DNA of 64,000 bases from Lysinibacillus timonensis (GTDB taxonomy: Bacteria; Bacillota; Bacilli; Bacillales_A; Planococcaceae). Location of the stretch: contig NZ_LT985980.1 of assembly GCF_900291985.1 (NCBI RefSeq), positions 1,928,001 through 1,992,000 on the forward strand, written 5' to 3'. The number at the start of each line of letters is the position of its first letter. The stretch's first letter is position 1. Positions 37,561 through 47,260 of the stretch are shown here, piece by piece. The translations under genes were made by a program, and so were the position numbers. The notes under the pieces were generated by a model. It saw nothing but the letters and a program-made list of their open reading frames with translations, had not been told where the DNA came from and ran no database searches.

Positions 37561-39066
37561 TTATAAGCCAAGTGGGTTTAATGGAATATTCCCGTAATAT
37601 GAGATAATACTCTTTGTTTCTGTGTAAAGATCTAACGTTTCAATACAAAGTTCACGGCCAAAGCCAGATTGCTTATACCCACCAAATGGCGTACCTGGCA
37701 TTGCAGAGAATGGACAATTTACCATAACAATTCCTGCTTGGATTGCATTTGCTACACGTGTTGCGCGTGCTCCATCTTTTGACCAAACTGCAGAGCCTAA
37801 TCCAAAGTCTGTATCATTTGCTAAATGAATTGCTTCTTTTTCATCCTTAAATTTACTTACAACGACTACTGGTCCAAAAATTTCCTCACGTACAACTTTC
37901 ATACCTTGATGAACATCCGTAATAATTGTAGGTTCGTACCAAAAGCCATTTTCATATCCAGATACATTTGCTACTTTCCCTCCAAGTAGGATGGTTGCAC
38001 CCTCTTCAATTGCGGATTGTACATATCCATCAATCACCTCTAATTGTGCCTGGTCAATAATAGCACCCATATGCGTTTCTTTATTAAAAGGATCTCCAAG
38101 CTTAATTTGTTTTGCCTTTGCAACGAATTTTTCCATGAATTCATCGTAAATACTTTCTTGAATATATAAACGTGAACGGGCTTCGCAAGATTGACCTGAG
38201 TTATAGAAGATTCCATATAAAGAACCGTCTACAGCAGCATCAATATCTGCATCTTCAAATACTAAATTCGGAGATTTACCGCCAAGCTCTAATGTTACGC
38301 GTTTTAACGTGTCAGACGCTTTTTTCATAATATCTTTACCAATTGGAGTCGAACCAGTGAATGCAACTTTATCTACTTTTTCATGTTCCACTAAGTAGTT
38401 TCCTATTTCGGATCCGGAACCAGGAACAATGTTTACTACGCCTGCAGGAACGCCTGCCTCAAGACAAATTTCGCCCAGTATGATTGCAGTTAAAGGAGTT
38501 AAAGAGGCCGGTTTTACAACAACTGAACAACCAGCCGCAATTGCAGGAGCCACTTTCCAAGCAGCCATCATTAGTGGATAATTCCAAGGAATGATTTGTG
38601 CACATACACCTACAGGCTCTTTTTCTGTATAGTTATGGAATTGGCCAGGGATATTATTGACTACCCCACGGTGACCAACAATCGCAGAAGCGTAAAATTC
38701 AAAATCCTCAATTGCTTGGTGTACTTGTCCTTGTGCTGTACTTAATGATTTTCCCGTATCTAAAATTTCTAGCTCTACAAGTTCATTAAAGCGAGAACGC
38801 ATAATCGAAGCAATTTTATTTAAAACTTGCGAGCGACGTGATACAGGATACTTTCTCCACTTACCATAATCAAATGCTTCACGTGCTGCTTGTACTGCTC
38901 GCTCTGCATCCTCTTTACTTGCCTTCGCTACTTTAGCAATTAGTTCACCTGTTGCTGGGTTATAAGTTTCAATTACTTCACCATTACTGCTTTCTGATTT
39001 TTCTCCATTAATGATAAGATGATAATACTCACGTTTTAATGTGTTTTTTTCTTCTACAGTAGACAT
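37561..39066 (-). CDS. NAD(P)-dependent aldehyde dehydrogenase of the paa operon
   Basis: A full-length ALDH of 501 residues with VTLELGGKSPN (catalytic Glu, about 268), NSGQSCEARSRL (catalytic Cys, about 300), PWNYPLMMAAWK and EEIFGPVV. It has no MaoC hydratase domain, so it is not a PaaZ fusion. Expected role: oxidise 3-oxo-5,6-dehydrosuberyl-CoA semialdehyde, as the separate PacL-type ALDH does in some bacteria. Phenylacetaldehyde dehydrogenase is an alternative. It lies between paaG and paaH in one transcript. Confidence 0.88.
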   Translation of the reverse strand: MSTVEEKNTLKREYYHLIINGEKSESSNGEVIETYNPATGELIAKVAKASKEDAERAVQAAREAFDYGKWRKYPVSRRSQVLNKIASIMRSRFNELVELEILDTGKSLSTAQGQVHQAIEDFEFYASAIVGHRGVVNNIPGQFHNYTEKEPVGVCAQIIPWNYPLMMAAWKVAPAIAAGCSVVVKPASLTPLTAIILGEICLEAGVPAGVVNIVPGSGSEIGNYLVEHEKVDKVAFTGSTPIGKDIMKKASDTLKRVTLELGGKSPNLVFEDADIDAAVDGSLYGIFYNSGQSCEARSRLYIQESIYDEFMEKFVAKAKQIKLGDPFNKETHMGAIIDQAQLEVIDGYVQSAIEEGATILLGGKVANVSGYENGFWYEPTIITDVHQGMKVVREEIFGPVVVVSKFKDEKEAIHLANDTDFGLGSAVWSKDGARATRVANAIQAGIVMVNCPFSAMPGTPFGGYKQSGFGRELCIETLDLYTETKSIISYYGNIPLNPLGL

Positions 39067-39077
39067 GCAATCTCTCC

Positions 39078-39851
39078 TTATTCACCTACAAAAATAGGCT
39101 TTCTTTTTTCTACGAAAGCTTGAACACCTTCTTTGTGGTCTTTCGTCAGACCTGCAATACGTTGCCCTTCTGCTTCATATACTAAGAAATCATTAAACGA
39201 TAATTCACCCGCTGCTCTTAACGAACGTTTCATTAATGTAATAGCCTTGGTCGGTAGGTTCGCAATCGTTTCAGCAAACAAATTTACATCCTCATGGAAC
39301 GACTCATCTGCTACCACTTTTGTAGCAAGACCTAATGACAGAGCTTGTTCCGGTAAAATACGTTCCCCTAAAACTGATATTTCGAGTGCTTTGGCATCTC
39401 CTACAAGACGCTTTAGGAAGTATAGATTGCCAGAATCAGGTATAAGGCCAACATGCACGAATGCATTTAAGAAAAAGGATTTCTGAGCCATAATTCTAAA
39501 ATCACAAGCAAGTGCTAAACTAAAACCCGCTCCAGCAGCTGCACCATGTATTGCAGCAATAATTGGCTTTTCACAATTGTAAATTTGCTTAACCATTGGT
39601 CCGTATAAAGTTGTTAGCACTTGCCCGTGATCCATTGATTCATCTACTGTAGACAAATCTTGCCCAGAGCAAAAACCTCTCCCCGCTCCCTTTATAACGA
39701 TACATCGTACACTAGGATCTTTTTCTGCTTGTTTCATTGCATTTGTAATATCGCGATTCATTGTAGCTGTAAATGCATTTAGTGAATCTGGACGATTTAA
39801 TAAAATTGTACAAATACTATTTGTAACCGAATATTCAATCGCTTCAAACAT
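39078..39851 (-). CDS. paaG: 1,2-epoxyphenylacetyl-CoA isomerase (ring-expanding)
   Basis: A crotonase-fold isomerase of 257 residues. Catalytic glutamates of hydratases are replaced (GAGFSLALACD; FVHVGL), while the PaaG signature VGLIPDSGNLYFLKRLVG with its Asp is present. PaaG converts the epoxide into oxepin-CoA and also isomerises double bonds later in the pathway. The oxyanion region is FCSGQDL. It lies one base after paaF and before the ALDH. Confidence 0.92.
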   Translation of the reverse strand: MFEAIEYSVTNSICTILLNRPDSLNAFTATMNRDITNAMKQAEKDPSVRCIVIKGAGRGFCSGQDLSTVDESMDHGQVLTTLYGPMVKQIYNCEKPIIAAIHGAAAGAGFSLALACDFRIMAQKSFFLNAFVHVGLIPDSGNLYFLKRLVGDAKALEISVLGERILPEQALSLGLATKVVADESFHEDVNLFAETIANLPTKAITLMKRSLRAAGELSFNDFLVYEAEGQRIAGLTKDHKEGVQAFVEKRKPIFVGE

Positions 39852-39852
39852 A

Positions 39853-40626
39853 TTATCGCCCCTTAAATTGCGGTTTACGTTTTTCTATAAAGGCTTTCAT
39901 ACCTTCTTTTTGATCTTCCGAAGAAAACAGTACGTAAAAATTTTTACGTTCATACTGCATACCTTCGTAAAGAGAATAATCAACTGCTTTATTTACGGAC
40001 TCTTTAATCAGGCGTATAGCGAGTGGCGCTTGATTACTAATTACGTTTGCAACCTTAAATGTCTCTTCTAGCAAAACCTCTCGCTGAACAATTTTGTTAA
40101 TTACACCATATTGAAGCGCTTCTCTAGCTTTAATGCGGTTTGCTGTCCAAATCCATTCAAGTGCTTTTGTCCGTCCAACAAGCTTTGTTAATCGTTGTGT
40201 TCCTCCCGCACCAGGCATTACGCCAAGATTAACCTCGGGGAAACAGAATTCTGTTCCTTCTGCTGCAATTAACAGGTCACAGCTTAAGGCCAATTCAAAT
40301 CCACCGCCAAACACAAAACCTTGAACAGCTCCGATAATCGGTTTTTTGATTACGGTTATTCGGTCCCAGTCAGCGAATTGATTTAATAATTCAAGTCTAA
40401 TCGTGTCGTCCTCTGCCATTTCATCTATGTCGGCTCCAGCAGAGAAGGCACTACCGCGACCTGCAAGCACGATAACTCGTACATCTTCATCACGATCAAA
40501 ATTCTCAAATGCTTCAACAATTTCTCGTACCATTTTTCGATTTAATGCATTATATTGCTTTGGCCGATTTAGTTCTATGATCCCAATTGCTGACTGTTTG
40601 GATGTTTCGATATATTCGAACTCCAT
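39853..40626 (-). CDS. paaF: Enoyl-CoA hydratase PaaF
   Basis: A 257-residue crotonase with both hydratase glutamates (GGGFELALSCD; FPEVNLGVMPGAGG) and oxyanion loop FSAGADID. PaaF hydrates 2,3-dehydroadipyl-CoA. The start codon overlaps the stop of the EthD-family gene by one base and paaG follows at once, so the three are translationally coupled. Which of this and the crotonase at 34606 is the main beta-oxidation hydratase is not certain. Confidence 0.88.
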   Translation of the reverse strand: MEFEYIETSKQSAIGIIELNRPKQYNALNRKMVREIVEAFENFDRDEDVRVIVLAGRGSAFSAGADIDEMAEDDTIRLELLNQFADWDRITVIKKPIIGAVQGFVFGGGFELALSCDLLIAAEGTEFCFPEVNLGVMPGAGGTQRLTKLVGRTKALEWIWTANRIKAREALQYGVINKIVQREVLLEETFKVANVISNQAPLAIRLIKESVNKAVDYSLYEGMQYERKNFYVLFSSEDQKEGMKAFIEKRKPQFKGR

Positions 40627-40928
40627 TAAGCATCTTCACCAATCATTAATGTGACTAGATGGCCCGCAAAACTCATTAAGTCTTTACCTGATGCCTTTCC
40701 TTCTTCAGAGCGCATACCATTTTTTAGATCGTCCATGTTATCGTAAATCATTTCACACATTAAATAGAAAGGTGATTCTTTTCCCATTGGTGTTCCAGAA
40801 AATTTAGTAACGCGCATATCACGTAAACCGGGGATTTTTTTCGTAATGGGTACATGTACCTCATAATAATGTTGATCAAATGCTGCCGGATCTTCAGGTT
40901 GTTTATAAAGCGCAATTAATTTTGCCAT
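40626..40928 (-). CDS. EthD-family small protein
   Basis: A 100-residue ferredoxin-like-fold (dimeric alpha-beta barrel) protein of the EthD family; YYEVHVPITKKIPGLRDM is typical. EthD proteins accompany oxidative catabolic genes and have no clear enzymatic role, though some relatives are isomerases or monooxygenase accessories. It lies between paaD and paaF in the same transcript, coupled to paaF by TAATG. It is not part of the textbook paa set, so its function here is open. Confidence 0.85.
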   Translation of the reverse strand: MAKLIALYKQPEDPAAFDQHYYEVHVPITKKIPGLRDMRVTKFSGTPMGKESPFYLMCEMIYDNMDDLKNGMRSEEGKASGKDLMSFAGHLVTLMIGEDA

Positions 40929-40943
40929 TAAAAACTCTCCTTT

Positions 40944-41438
40944 TCACATTAATGTTGATATGGGCTTCATAGCTTCAAATGGATTTTTGCAACTTTTGCA
41001 ATACAAAATGCTTCGACAAGCAGTAGGTCCGAAAATGTTATCCATTGTTACATACTCTGAACCACAATAGGGGCAGTTGACATGCCATGAGCCATCTTCC
41101 TCTAAAAATTTGGGTGGCGGTGCAATCCCAAATAACATTAACCCTTCTCTTCCCTTTTCTGTAATTCTGTCAGAAGTCCACGGAGGGTTATATATAAATT
41201 GGACTTCCACAGATTTGACGTTTTGAACTATTTTGACAGCGCGTTCAATATTTTCTTTTATAATATTTAGTGCTGGACATCCTGAAAATGTCGGAAGCAT
41301 TTTAATAACAACATGCTGACCTTCTATCTCTACAAGCTCTACCATTCCAAGATCAACAACACTGACCGTATCGATTTCAGGATCCTTAACTGTTTCTAGC
41401 ACTTTATAAATCTCGTCTTTTGAAACTATAGCTGTCAT
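40944..41438 (-). CDS. paaD: PaaD, assembly factor of the phenylacetyl-CoA epoxidase
   Basis: An N-terminal MIP18/DUF59 domain (about 8-95; DPEIDTVSVVDLGMV and LPTFSGCPAL) is followed by a C-terminal zinc-ribbon tail (CPYCGSEYV ... CRSILYCKSCKNPFEAM). Length is 164, as in PaaD. It is needed for maturation of the PaaABC diiron enzyme or its iron-sulfur partner. It follows paaC at 15 bp. Confidence 0.93.
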   Translation of the reverse strand: MTAIVSKDEIYKVLETVKDPEIDTVSVVDLGMVELVEIEGQHVVIKMLPTFSGCPALNIIKENIERAVKIVQNVKSVEVQFIYNPPWTSDRITEKGREGLMLFGIAPPPKFLEEDGSWHVNCPYCGSEYVTMDNIFGPTACRSILYCKSCKNPFEAMKPISTLM

Positions 41439-41453
41439 AACTTCCCTCCTACT

Positions 41454-42242
41454 CTACCAAGATGCTTTTAAATCAGATGCATACACTTCTGACATCGTAT
41501 CAATTGCTTGTTGCAATTCATTTGTATGTTCATTATTTCTCCCATTACGTTCTGCTTTACTGATTGTTGGTAATGCAATATTAATAGTTTCAAATACTGG
41601 TTTAACATATTCCGCCCATCTTTTTAATAGAACTTCCTCTGGTTCAATTAATTTAGCATTTGTAATTTCTAACGTTTGCCTACCATACGAGAACAGATCC
41701 CCACAATCTTCCATCACCTTTTCTAACGCTACAGTCATACGTTTCCTTGCATCTTCTGTTGCATTAAATAATTGAACAAACCACGTCTTCCAATGTAATA
41801 GGTGATAATATAATTCCATACTAATTTTTACTGCGACTTCTCTTAGTGATTGCTCGGAGCTAGATTTCAAAGAGTCTATTTTGATTTTTTTAGCCGTTGT
41901 ATATACATAATTGCGTGCTACTGTATATGCCCAATCATATCGTGGGGTATCCATGTAATAACCCTCGCCATTTGGGCGTTCAACTAAAATACTATTTTTT
42001 CGTTCAGTTGCAGAACGCATATGAGCCAATGAATCTGCTGCACCTAAACCTAACCCTTCAAGTAAACTGTAGTACATTGTTGCATGACCCATCGTATCTT
42101 GTGTGATTGATGAAAACGCTACATCCTCTTCAATATGCGGAGCCAACCCTAACCACTCAGAACCACGATAAGAAAATAAGAAATCATCATCTGCTAATTG
42201 GAATAATAGCTCCACTAAAGGATTTTCAGGTTTTACTGTCAT
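41454..42242 (-). CDS. paaC: Phenylacetyl-CoA epoxidase structural subunit PaaC
   Basis: A 262-residue ferritin-like protein that pairs with PaaA to form the epoxidase core but has no diiron site of its own. Seen are LLFQLADDDFLFSYRGSEWLGLAPHIEEDVAFSSI and WKTWFVQLFNATEDARKRM. It overlaps paaB by 4 bp. Confidence 0.95.
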   Translation of the reverse strand: MTVKPENPLVELLFQLADDDFLFSYRGSEWLGLAPHIEEDVAFSSITQDTMGHATMYYSLLEGLGLGAADSLAHMRSATERKNSILVERPNGEGYYMDTPRYDWAYTVARNYVYTTAKKIKIDSLKSSSEQSLREVAVKISMELYYHLLHWKTWFVQLFNATEDARKRMTVALEKVMEDCGDLFSYGRQTLEITNAKLIEPEEVLLKRWAEYVKPVFETINIALPTISKAERNGRNNEHTNELQQAIDTMSEVYASDLKASW

Positions 42243-42586
42243 TTCTTATGTCCCCCAGCCCATGATAAAATCTCTTTTTCATCTAACATATTTTGTTCGT
42301 ATTGGCGCCATTTCTTCTTTAAATAACCATAGCCTTTTGCTGTACGATAGTCTTTGTTATCTAAACGAGATAGACTTTGACGCTCTTCTTGATTTAAAGA
42401 GCGAATATGGTCACGTTTTACAACCCAGATATCGGCAACAGGCTCTCGACGCATAAAATTTTCTTGTGCCATCATCATAGCGATTTCCTCATTCGGAGCT
42501 AATAAACTGAATTGGTGTTGGAATGTAGATGTCTTTGTACGACGACTAAACACTTCAAATTCTTGATAAAATGAATTATTTCCCAT
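42239..42586 (-). CDS. paaB: Phenylacetyl-CoA epoxidase subunit PaaB
   Basis: A small subunit of 115 residues. Typical start YQEFEVFSRRTKTSTFQHQFSLLAPN and MMAQENFMRREPVADIWVVKR. PaaB bridges PaaAC dimers in the epoxidase. It lies 11 bp after paaA and overlaps paaC. Confidence 0.95.
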   Translation of the reverse strand: MGNNSFYQEFEVFSRRTKTSTFQHQFSLLAPNEEIAMMMAQENFMRREPVADIWVVKRDHIRSLNQEERQSLSRLDNKDYRTAKGYGYLKKKWRQYEQNMLDEKEILSWAGGHKK

Positions 42587-42597
42587 TAATAGACCCC

Positions 42598-43548
42598 CTA
42601 TCCTACTTGTGCACTTAATGCTTCTCTTACCCAGGCAGTGTTGTCGTAAGAAGTACGGCGCAAGTTTAAACGTTCTTGTGATTTAGGCCCTTCATTACGT
42701 TGGATTTTTTTGAAGTTATCCCAGTCAGGTTGTTGATATACCCATATCTTCTTTTCCTCATCATAATGCAAGGTTGGATCTGGTACTTTAAGACCGATTG
42801 ATTGAATACGAGGAATATACTTTGTTAGAAACGATTGGCGTAATTCCTCATTTGTATTAATTCTGATTTTGTATTTAATTGTTACATCTTGTTTACTTGA
42901 GCCAGTTGTATCCTTTGATGGTGGTCCAAAGAAGAACAGTAAGGCTTCCCACCAACGATTTAATGCTTCCTGCACCATTTCTCGTTGTTGTTGTGTACCT
43001 TCTGCTAAGGCTAAAATAATTGCCTCTCCGTGTTGCGCATGGAATACTTCTTCTGCACAAATTCGTTGTAGTGCACGTGCATAAGGAGCGTATGATGCAT
43101 TCAACATATTTGTTTGCGTTATAATAGCTGCTCCATCTACTAACCAACCAATTAAGCCCGCGTCTGCCCACGACTTTGTTGGCATGTGGAATACATTATG
43201 AAATTTTAATTTTCCACTGAATAAGTCTTGCATGATGTCATCACGGTTTTTCCCTAGAGGCTTAATTAGGTCCTCTACAACACGTAATAATAGCTGGCCG
43301 TGACCCATTTCATCTTGTACCTTCGCCATAATCCCTAACTTACGATATAAAGTCGGGGCTTTTGGTACCCATTCCTTTTCGGGTAAAGCACCCATAATTT
43401 CACTGATTCCGTGCATTGAAATTAACTTGATTAAAGTGAACCGGTACTCTTCCGGCATCCAGTCATCTGCTTCAATTTTGTCACCCGCTGCAATTCGAGC
43501 TTCAAACTGAGCAAGTAAGTCATTTTCTAACAAATCAGATGTCATCAT
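42598..43548 (-). CDS. paaA: Phenylacetyl-CoA epoxidase catalytic subunit PaaA
   Basis: The diiron oxygenase subunit that epoxidises the ring of phenylacetyl-CoA. Ferritin-like helices carry the ligands in QDEMGHGQLL and AEEVFHAQHGEA. About 316 residues. Start at 43548 (MMTSDLLEND) has GGAGGG five bases upstream; the open frame begins at 43569. It is the first of paaABCD, 75 bp after the ferredoxin gene. Confidence 0.95.
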   Translation of the reverse strand: MMTSDLLENDLLAQFEARIAAGDKIEADDWMPEEYRFTLIKLISMHGISEIMGALPEKEWVPKAPTLYRKLGIMAKVQDEMGHGQLLLRVVEDLIKPLGKNRDDIMQDLFSGKLKFHNVFHMPTKSWADAGLIGWLVDGAAIITQTNMLNASYAPYARALQRICAEEVFHAQHGEAIILALAEGTQQQREMVQEALNRWWEALLFFFGPPSKDTTGSSKQDVTIKYKIRINTNEELRQSFLTKYIPRIQSIGLKVPDPTLHYDEEKKIWVYQQPDWDNFKKIQRNEGPKSQERLNLRRTSYDNTAWVREALSAQVG

Positions 43549-43623
43549 TAACCCTCCTATATAACACATTTTTAAACAAACGCTTTAATTCGGTTATATT
43601 AAACACCAAAAAAAATGACCGAT

Positions 43624-43875
<252 letters not shown>

Positions 43876-43891
43876 CTAATATATGAATCAA

Positions 43892-44902
43892 TTACACTAA
43901 TTGCTTCTTGTTTTCCATAATACTCGTACTGTGTAATGGCTGTACTTTAGAAGAAGGATCAATATAAACTTTTGCATTACTAATAGCTGCAGGTGCTTCA
44001 CCAAAACCACTTGCAATTAATTTTATTTTCCCTTCATAAGTACAAATATCACCTGCTGCAAAAATTCCTTCGATATTCGTTTCCATTCGGGAATTAACAA
44101 CGATTGAGTTTTTCTGTATCTGTATGCCCCAATCCTTTATTGGTCCTAATGTAGATACAAAACCAAAATTGACGATTACTTCATCTACATCTTTTATCAG
44201 GGATTGTGTTTCGTCTTTCGCATGCTTCAGTGCTATTTGCTCGATTCTGTCAGTCCCAATTAATTTATTTGGAATATAAGGCGTCAACACTTCGATTGAC
44301 GAAGAGAGTAATTTCTCAACACTATGCTCATGAGCTCGAAATTTATCGCGACGGTGTACTAGCGTTACTTTACTAGCTACTGATTCAAGCATTAAGGCCC
44401 AATCTACAGCGGAATCTCCTCCTCCAAATACCATGACCTTTTTCCCTCGAAACCTTTCAAGGTCATGAACGAAATAATGTAGATTGGCATTTTTGAATTC
44501 ATCTTCACGTTCAATACCTAGTGGTCGTGGATTAAAAGCACCATTACCAGCTGTAATAAGGATTGTTTTAGAATAATGAGTATTCATATTTGTTTTAATA
44601 GTAAAGATACCCTCATTATTTTTTTCAACCGATTGAACACTCTCACTTAAACAAACCTCAACAGGGAATGTTTTCATTTGTTTTTCTAAGTTATCAATTA
44701 ACTTTTGTGCTTTAATTTCAGGAAAACCAGCGATATCGTATATATATTTTTCGGGATATAGGGCGGACAACTGTCCACCCAATTGAGGTAAGCTTTCGAT
44801 AATCTTTACGCTCATTCCGCGCATTCCACCATAAAAAGCTGAAAACATACCGACTGGTCCTCCACCAATAATCGTTACATCTACTATTGGTAGATTCGTC
44901 AT
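43892..44902 (-). CDS. Ferredoxin-NADP reductase, thioredoxin-reductase-like (YumC family), in the paa operon
   Basis: A 336-residue flavoprotein with [14 protein letters not shown] (FAD), [12 protein letters not shown] (NADPH) and [18 protein letters not shown]. It lacks the CxxC of thioredoxin reductases. It overlaps paaK by 4 bp and is followed by the ferredoxin and paaA. This placement indicates that it and the ferredoxin form the NADPH-to-epoxidase electron chain in place of PaaE. A paralogue at 23623 is Fur-controlled instead. Confidence 0.93.
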   Translation of the reverse strand: MTNLPIVDVTIIGGGPVGMFSAFYGGMRGMSVKIIESLPQLGGQLSALYPEKYIYDIAGFPEIKAQKLIDNLEKQMKTFPVEVCLSESVQSVEKNNEGIFTIKTNMNTHYSKTILITAGNGAFNPRPLGIEREDEFKNANLHYFVHDLERFRGKKVMVFGGGDSAVDWALMLESVASKVTLVHRRDKFRAHEHSVEKLLSSSIEVLTPYIPNKLIGTDRIEQIALKHAKDETQSLIKDVDEVIVNFGFVSTLGPIKDWGIQIQKNSIVVNSRMETNIEGIFAAGDICTYEGKIKLIASGFGEAPAAISNAKVYIDPSSKVQPLHSTSIMENKKQLV

Positions 44903-46233
44903 CTAACTGCCTCCTCAATAAGTTCCTTTCGGTGATCTACTACACGAACAGCTTTACTCTCAAATCTAGGAACACTTAAAGGTGATTGAATAGTTACATC
45001 TACCGAGACTAAACATGCATTTTTCAAATCATGTTGTACTTGTTTTTTCAACCTATTGACTAGTTCGTGATCTATGTTACTTTCAATTTTCTGATAGAAA
45101 GCTGTTGTTACTTCCACCCTCACTTCAAGCACATCCATATTCCCTTTTTTCCAAAGGTGAATTTGGTAATGTGGCGCAAATTCATTCACTTTTAACAATT
45201 CACGCTCAATTTCTGATGGGAATACATTTACACCACGAATGATCATCATATCATCAGTTCGCCCTTTTACACGTGCCATTCTTGCTGTCGTACGTCCACA
45301 AGAACATTTTTCTCTTGTAATCGATGTAATATCACCTGTCCGGTATCTAATTAATGGTAATGCTTCTTTTGTTAAGCATGTAATAACCAACTCGCCATCC
45401 TCACCATCTGAAACTGGCTCTAACGTATCAGGGTTGATGACTTCAAACAGGAAATGATCCTCCGCAAGATGTAGCCCTTTTTGTGCAACATAACATTCAA
45501 TCCCAACGCCAGGTCCCATTACTTCGCTTAAGCCGTATATATCCATTGCTTTAATGCCTAATTTTTGTTCAATGCTTTTCCTCATCTCTTCTGACCATGG
45601 CTCCGCACCGAAAATCCCATATTCTAATCCATTTTCTTCAGGGGCGATTCCCAATTCCTCTAACTTTTCCGCAATGTTTAAAATATATGAAGGAGTACCT
45701 CCGATACCACGAGGTTTAAAATCATTAATGAGTGTTACTTGGCGCTCAGTGTTTCCACCTGAAATCGGCACAACAGCAGCTCCTAACCGTTCAACGCCAT
45801 GATGGAATCCTAGTCCCCCTGTAAACAATCCATATCCGTAAGCATTATGGAAAATATCTTCAGTTGAACCTCCGGCAATAACAATGGCACGAGCGATAAG
45901 ATCCGACCAATTCTCTATATCTTTACTTGTGTAACCTACAACTGTTGGTTTTCCACTTGTACCGGAGGAACCGTGTATTCGAACAACATCTTTCATTGGA
46001 ACAGCAAATAATCCAAATGGGTATTGATTACGCAAGTCTTTTTTTACGGTAAACGGTAATTTCCTTACATCTTCAATTGTCTTAATATCTGATGGTACAA
46101 TTTTAAGCTCATCAAACTTATCTTTGTAAAACTGCACATTCTTGTAAACCCTTTCAACAACATCTTTAAGACGAGAAACTTGAAGCTCTTGCATTTTTTC
46201 CCTAGACAATGTTTCGACTTCAGGTGAATACAT
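44899..46233 (-). CDS. paaK: Phenylacetate-CoA ligase
   Basis: An AMP-forming ligase of 444 residues. The P-loop-like motif is [16 protein letters not shown] (about 88-103), followed by [12 protein letters not shown] and [10 protein letters not shown]; the C-terminal lid domain includes [11 protein letters not shown]. It activates phenylacetate to phenylacetyl-CoA, the first step and the step that makes the PaaX inducer. AAGGGGGG precedes the ATG. First gene of the long minus-strand paa operon. Confidence 0.95.
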   Translation of the reverse strand: MYSPEVETLSREKMQELQVSRLKDVVERVYKNVQFYKDKFDELKIVPSDIKTIEDVRKLPFTVKKDLRNQYPFGLFAVPMKDVVRIHGSSGTSGKPTVVGYTSKDIENWSDLIARAIVIAGGSTEDIFHNAYGYGLFTGGLGFHHGVERLGAAVVPISGGNTERQVTLINDFKPRGIGGTPSYILNIAEKLEELGIAPEENGLEYGIFGAEPWSEEMRKSIEQKLGIKAMDIYGLSEVMGPGVGIECYVAQKGLHLAEDHFLFEVINPDTLEPVSDGEDGELVITCLTKEALPLIRYRTGDITSITREKCSCGRTTARMARVKGRTDDMMIIRGVNVFPSEIERELLKVNEFAPHYQIHLWKKGNMDVLEVRVEVTTAFYQKIESNIDHELVNRLKKQVQHDLKNACLVSVDVTIQSPLSVPRFESKAVRVVDHRKELIEEAVR

Positions 46234-46277
46234 TTTAGCCCCCCCTTATTGATAAAAAGTAAAGCACTTCTCCCTAC

Positions 46278-46307
46278 TTATAACACTTTTGGTACGTTCC
46301 GTTATAA
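46278..46307. promoter_or_regulatory. Candidate operator between paaK and the paaI-like gene
   Basis: Inverted repeat TTATAAC-N16-GTTATAA in the leader of paaK, close to possible promoters. It may be bound by PaaX. The PaaX site of this lineage is not known to me, so this is tentative. Confidence 0.35.
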
Positions 46308-46658
46308 TATTGTTCTGTTAATACAGATTAAAATATCCCCCAAGAATTGTCAATAAATTTTCAGCATTTTCTCGAAAATTACAAAAAATACTTCGAATCT
46401 GTAACTTTATACTATTTCGTATTTTTTGCAGCTGATATAATATTATATGCTATACACCTTTACAATAAAAATACTTTTAAAGTATATTTACGATATATTT
46501 TAAGTATAAAACCTTATACTTCTAGCTTCTTAATGATTACTTTATTTATATTTATTATTTCGTTGCAAGAGGCATTTAACAATGCTACATTAATAATATA
46601 TTACAAATTTAATACAGGCGTTATTTTTTGTTTATATTATATGCAAAGGAGGAATTTT

Positions 46659-47093
46659 ATGATAAATGATTTGAGTACTCATAAAGAGGCAATCTTTCAA
46701 ACACTTCAGGCAGAGCCTTATGCAAATTTCTTAGGTATTAAATTACTTTCAGCTGAAGATGGTCGTGCTATTGCAGAATTAATGCCAACGGAAAACATGG
46801 TAAATTCTCACGGAACAGTCCACGGAGGTGTTATTTTTTCTATTGCTGATTTTGTTTTTGCTGCCGCAAGTAATTCATATGGGCAAATTGCTGTTGGAGT
46901 AAATAACAATATCAACTACCTTATAGCGGCTATTCCTAACAAACTTTTACGTGCAGAAGCAACAGAAGTTAGGCGGACAAGAAAACTTGCGTGGTATTCT
47001 ATTAAAGTATTTAGCGGTGAAGAATTAGTCGCCACTATGGAAGCCATGGTTTATATTAAGAGTGAGTATTTTATTAAAGACATAGAGATTTAA
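46659..47093 (+). CDS. paaI: PaaI-family hotdog thioesterase
   Basis: A 144-residue hotdog thioesterase with the motif VNSHGTVHGGVIFSIADFVFAAASN (HGG and the acidic residue in IADF). PaaI hydrolyses ring-hydroxylated phenylacetyl-CoA and similar dead-end thioesters. Start at ATG 46659 has AAAGGAGG six bases upstream. The frame runs open for a further 104 codons upstream, but that part is AT-rich low complexity. It is transcribed away from paaK, so both ends of the catabolic operon carry clean-up thioesterase-like genes. Confidence 0.88.
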   Translation: MINDLSTHKEAIFQTLQAEPYANFLGIKLLSAEDGRAIAELMPTENMVNSHGTVHGGVIFSIADFVFAAASNSYGQIAVGVNNNINYLIAAIPNKLLRAEATEVRRTRKLAWYSIKVFSGEELVATMEAMVYIKSEYFIKDIEI

Positions 47094-47208
47094 TAAACTT
47101 GAATACGATGGGTATAGTAATTTCAACATGAAACCGCGAGATTTAGTTTGATAGTTAGTCATTATTATATTAGAGCATTTCCTTTGATTATTTATATTTT
47201 ATAAACTA

Positions 47209-47258
47209 GAAAAGACCTGAATTCTCCCTCCAATACTCGAACTCAGGTCTATTTTTTA
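47209..47258. terminator. Terminator between paaI and livF
   Basis: Stem AGACCTGA/TCAGGTCT with further partial pairing, followed by ATTTTTT on the plus strand and TTTTC on the minus strand. Confidence 0.75.
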
Positions 47259-47260
47259 CG

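Noticed and set aside
43570..43623. Terminator between ferredoxin and paaA
   Set aside because: Only about 6 bp can pair and the loop is long; the operon is probably continuous here.
46347..46658. N-terminal extension of the paaI frame (104 hydrophobic residues)
   Set aside because: AT-rich low-complexity stretch with no ribosome site; a strong AAAGGAGG sits before the internal ATG at 46659, where the family homology begins.
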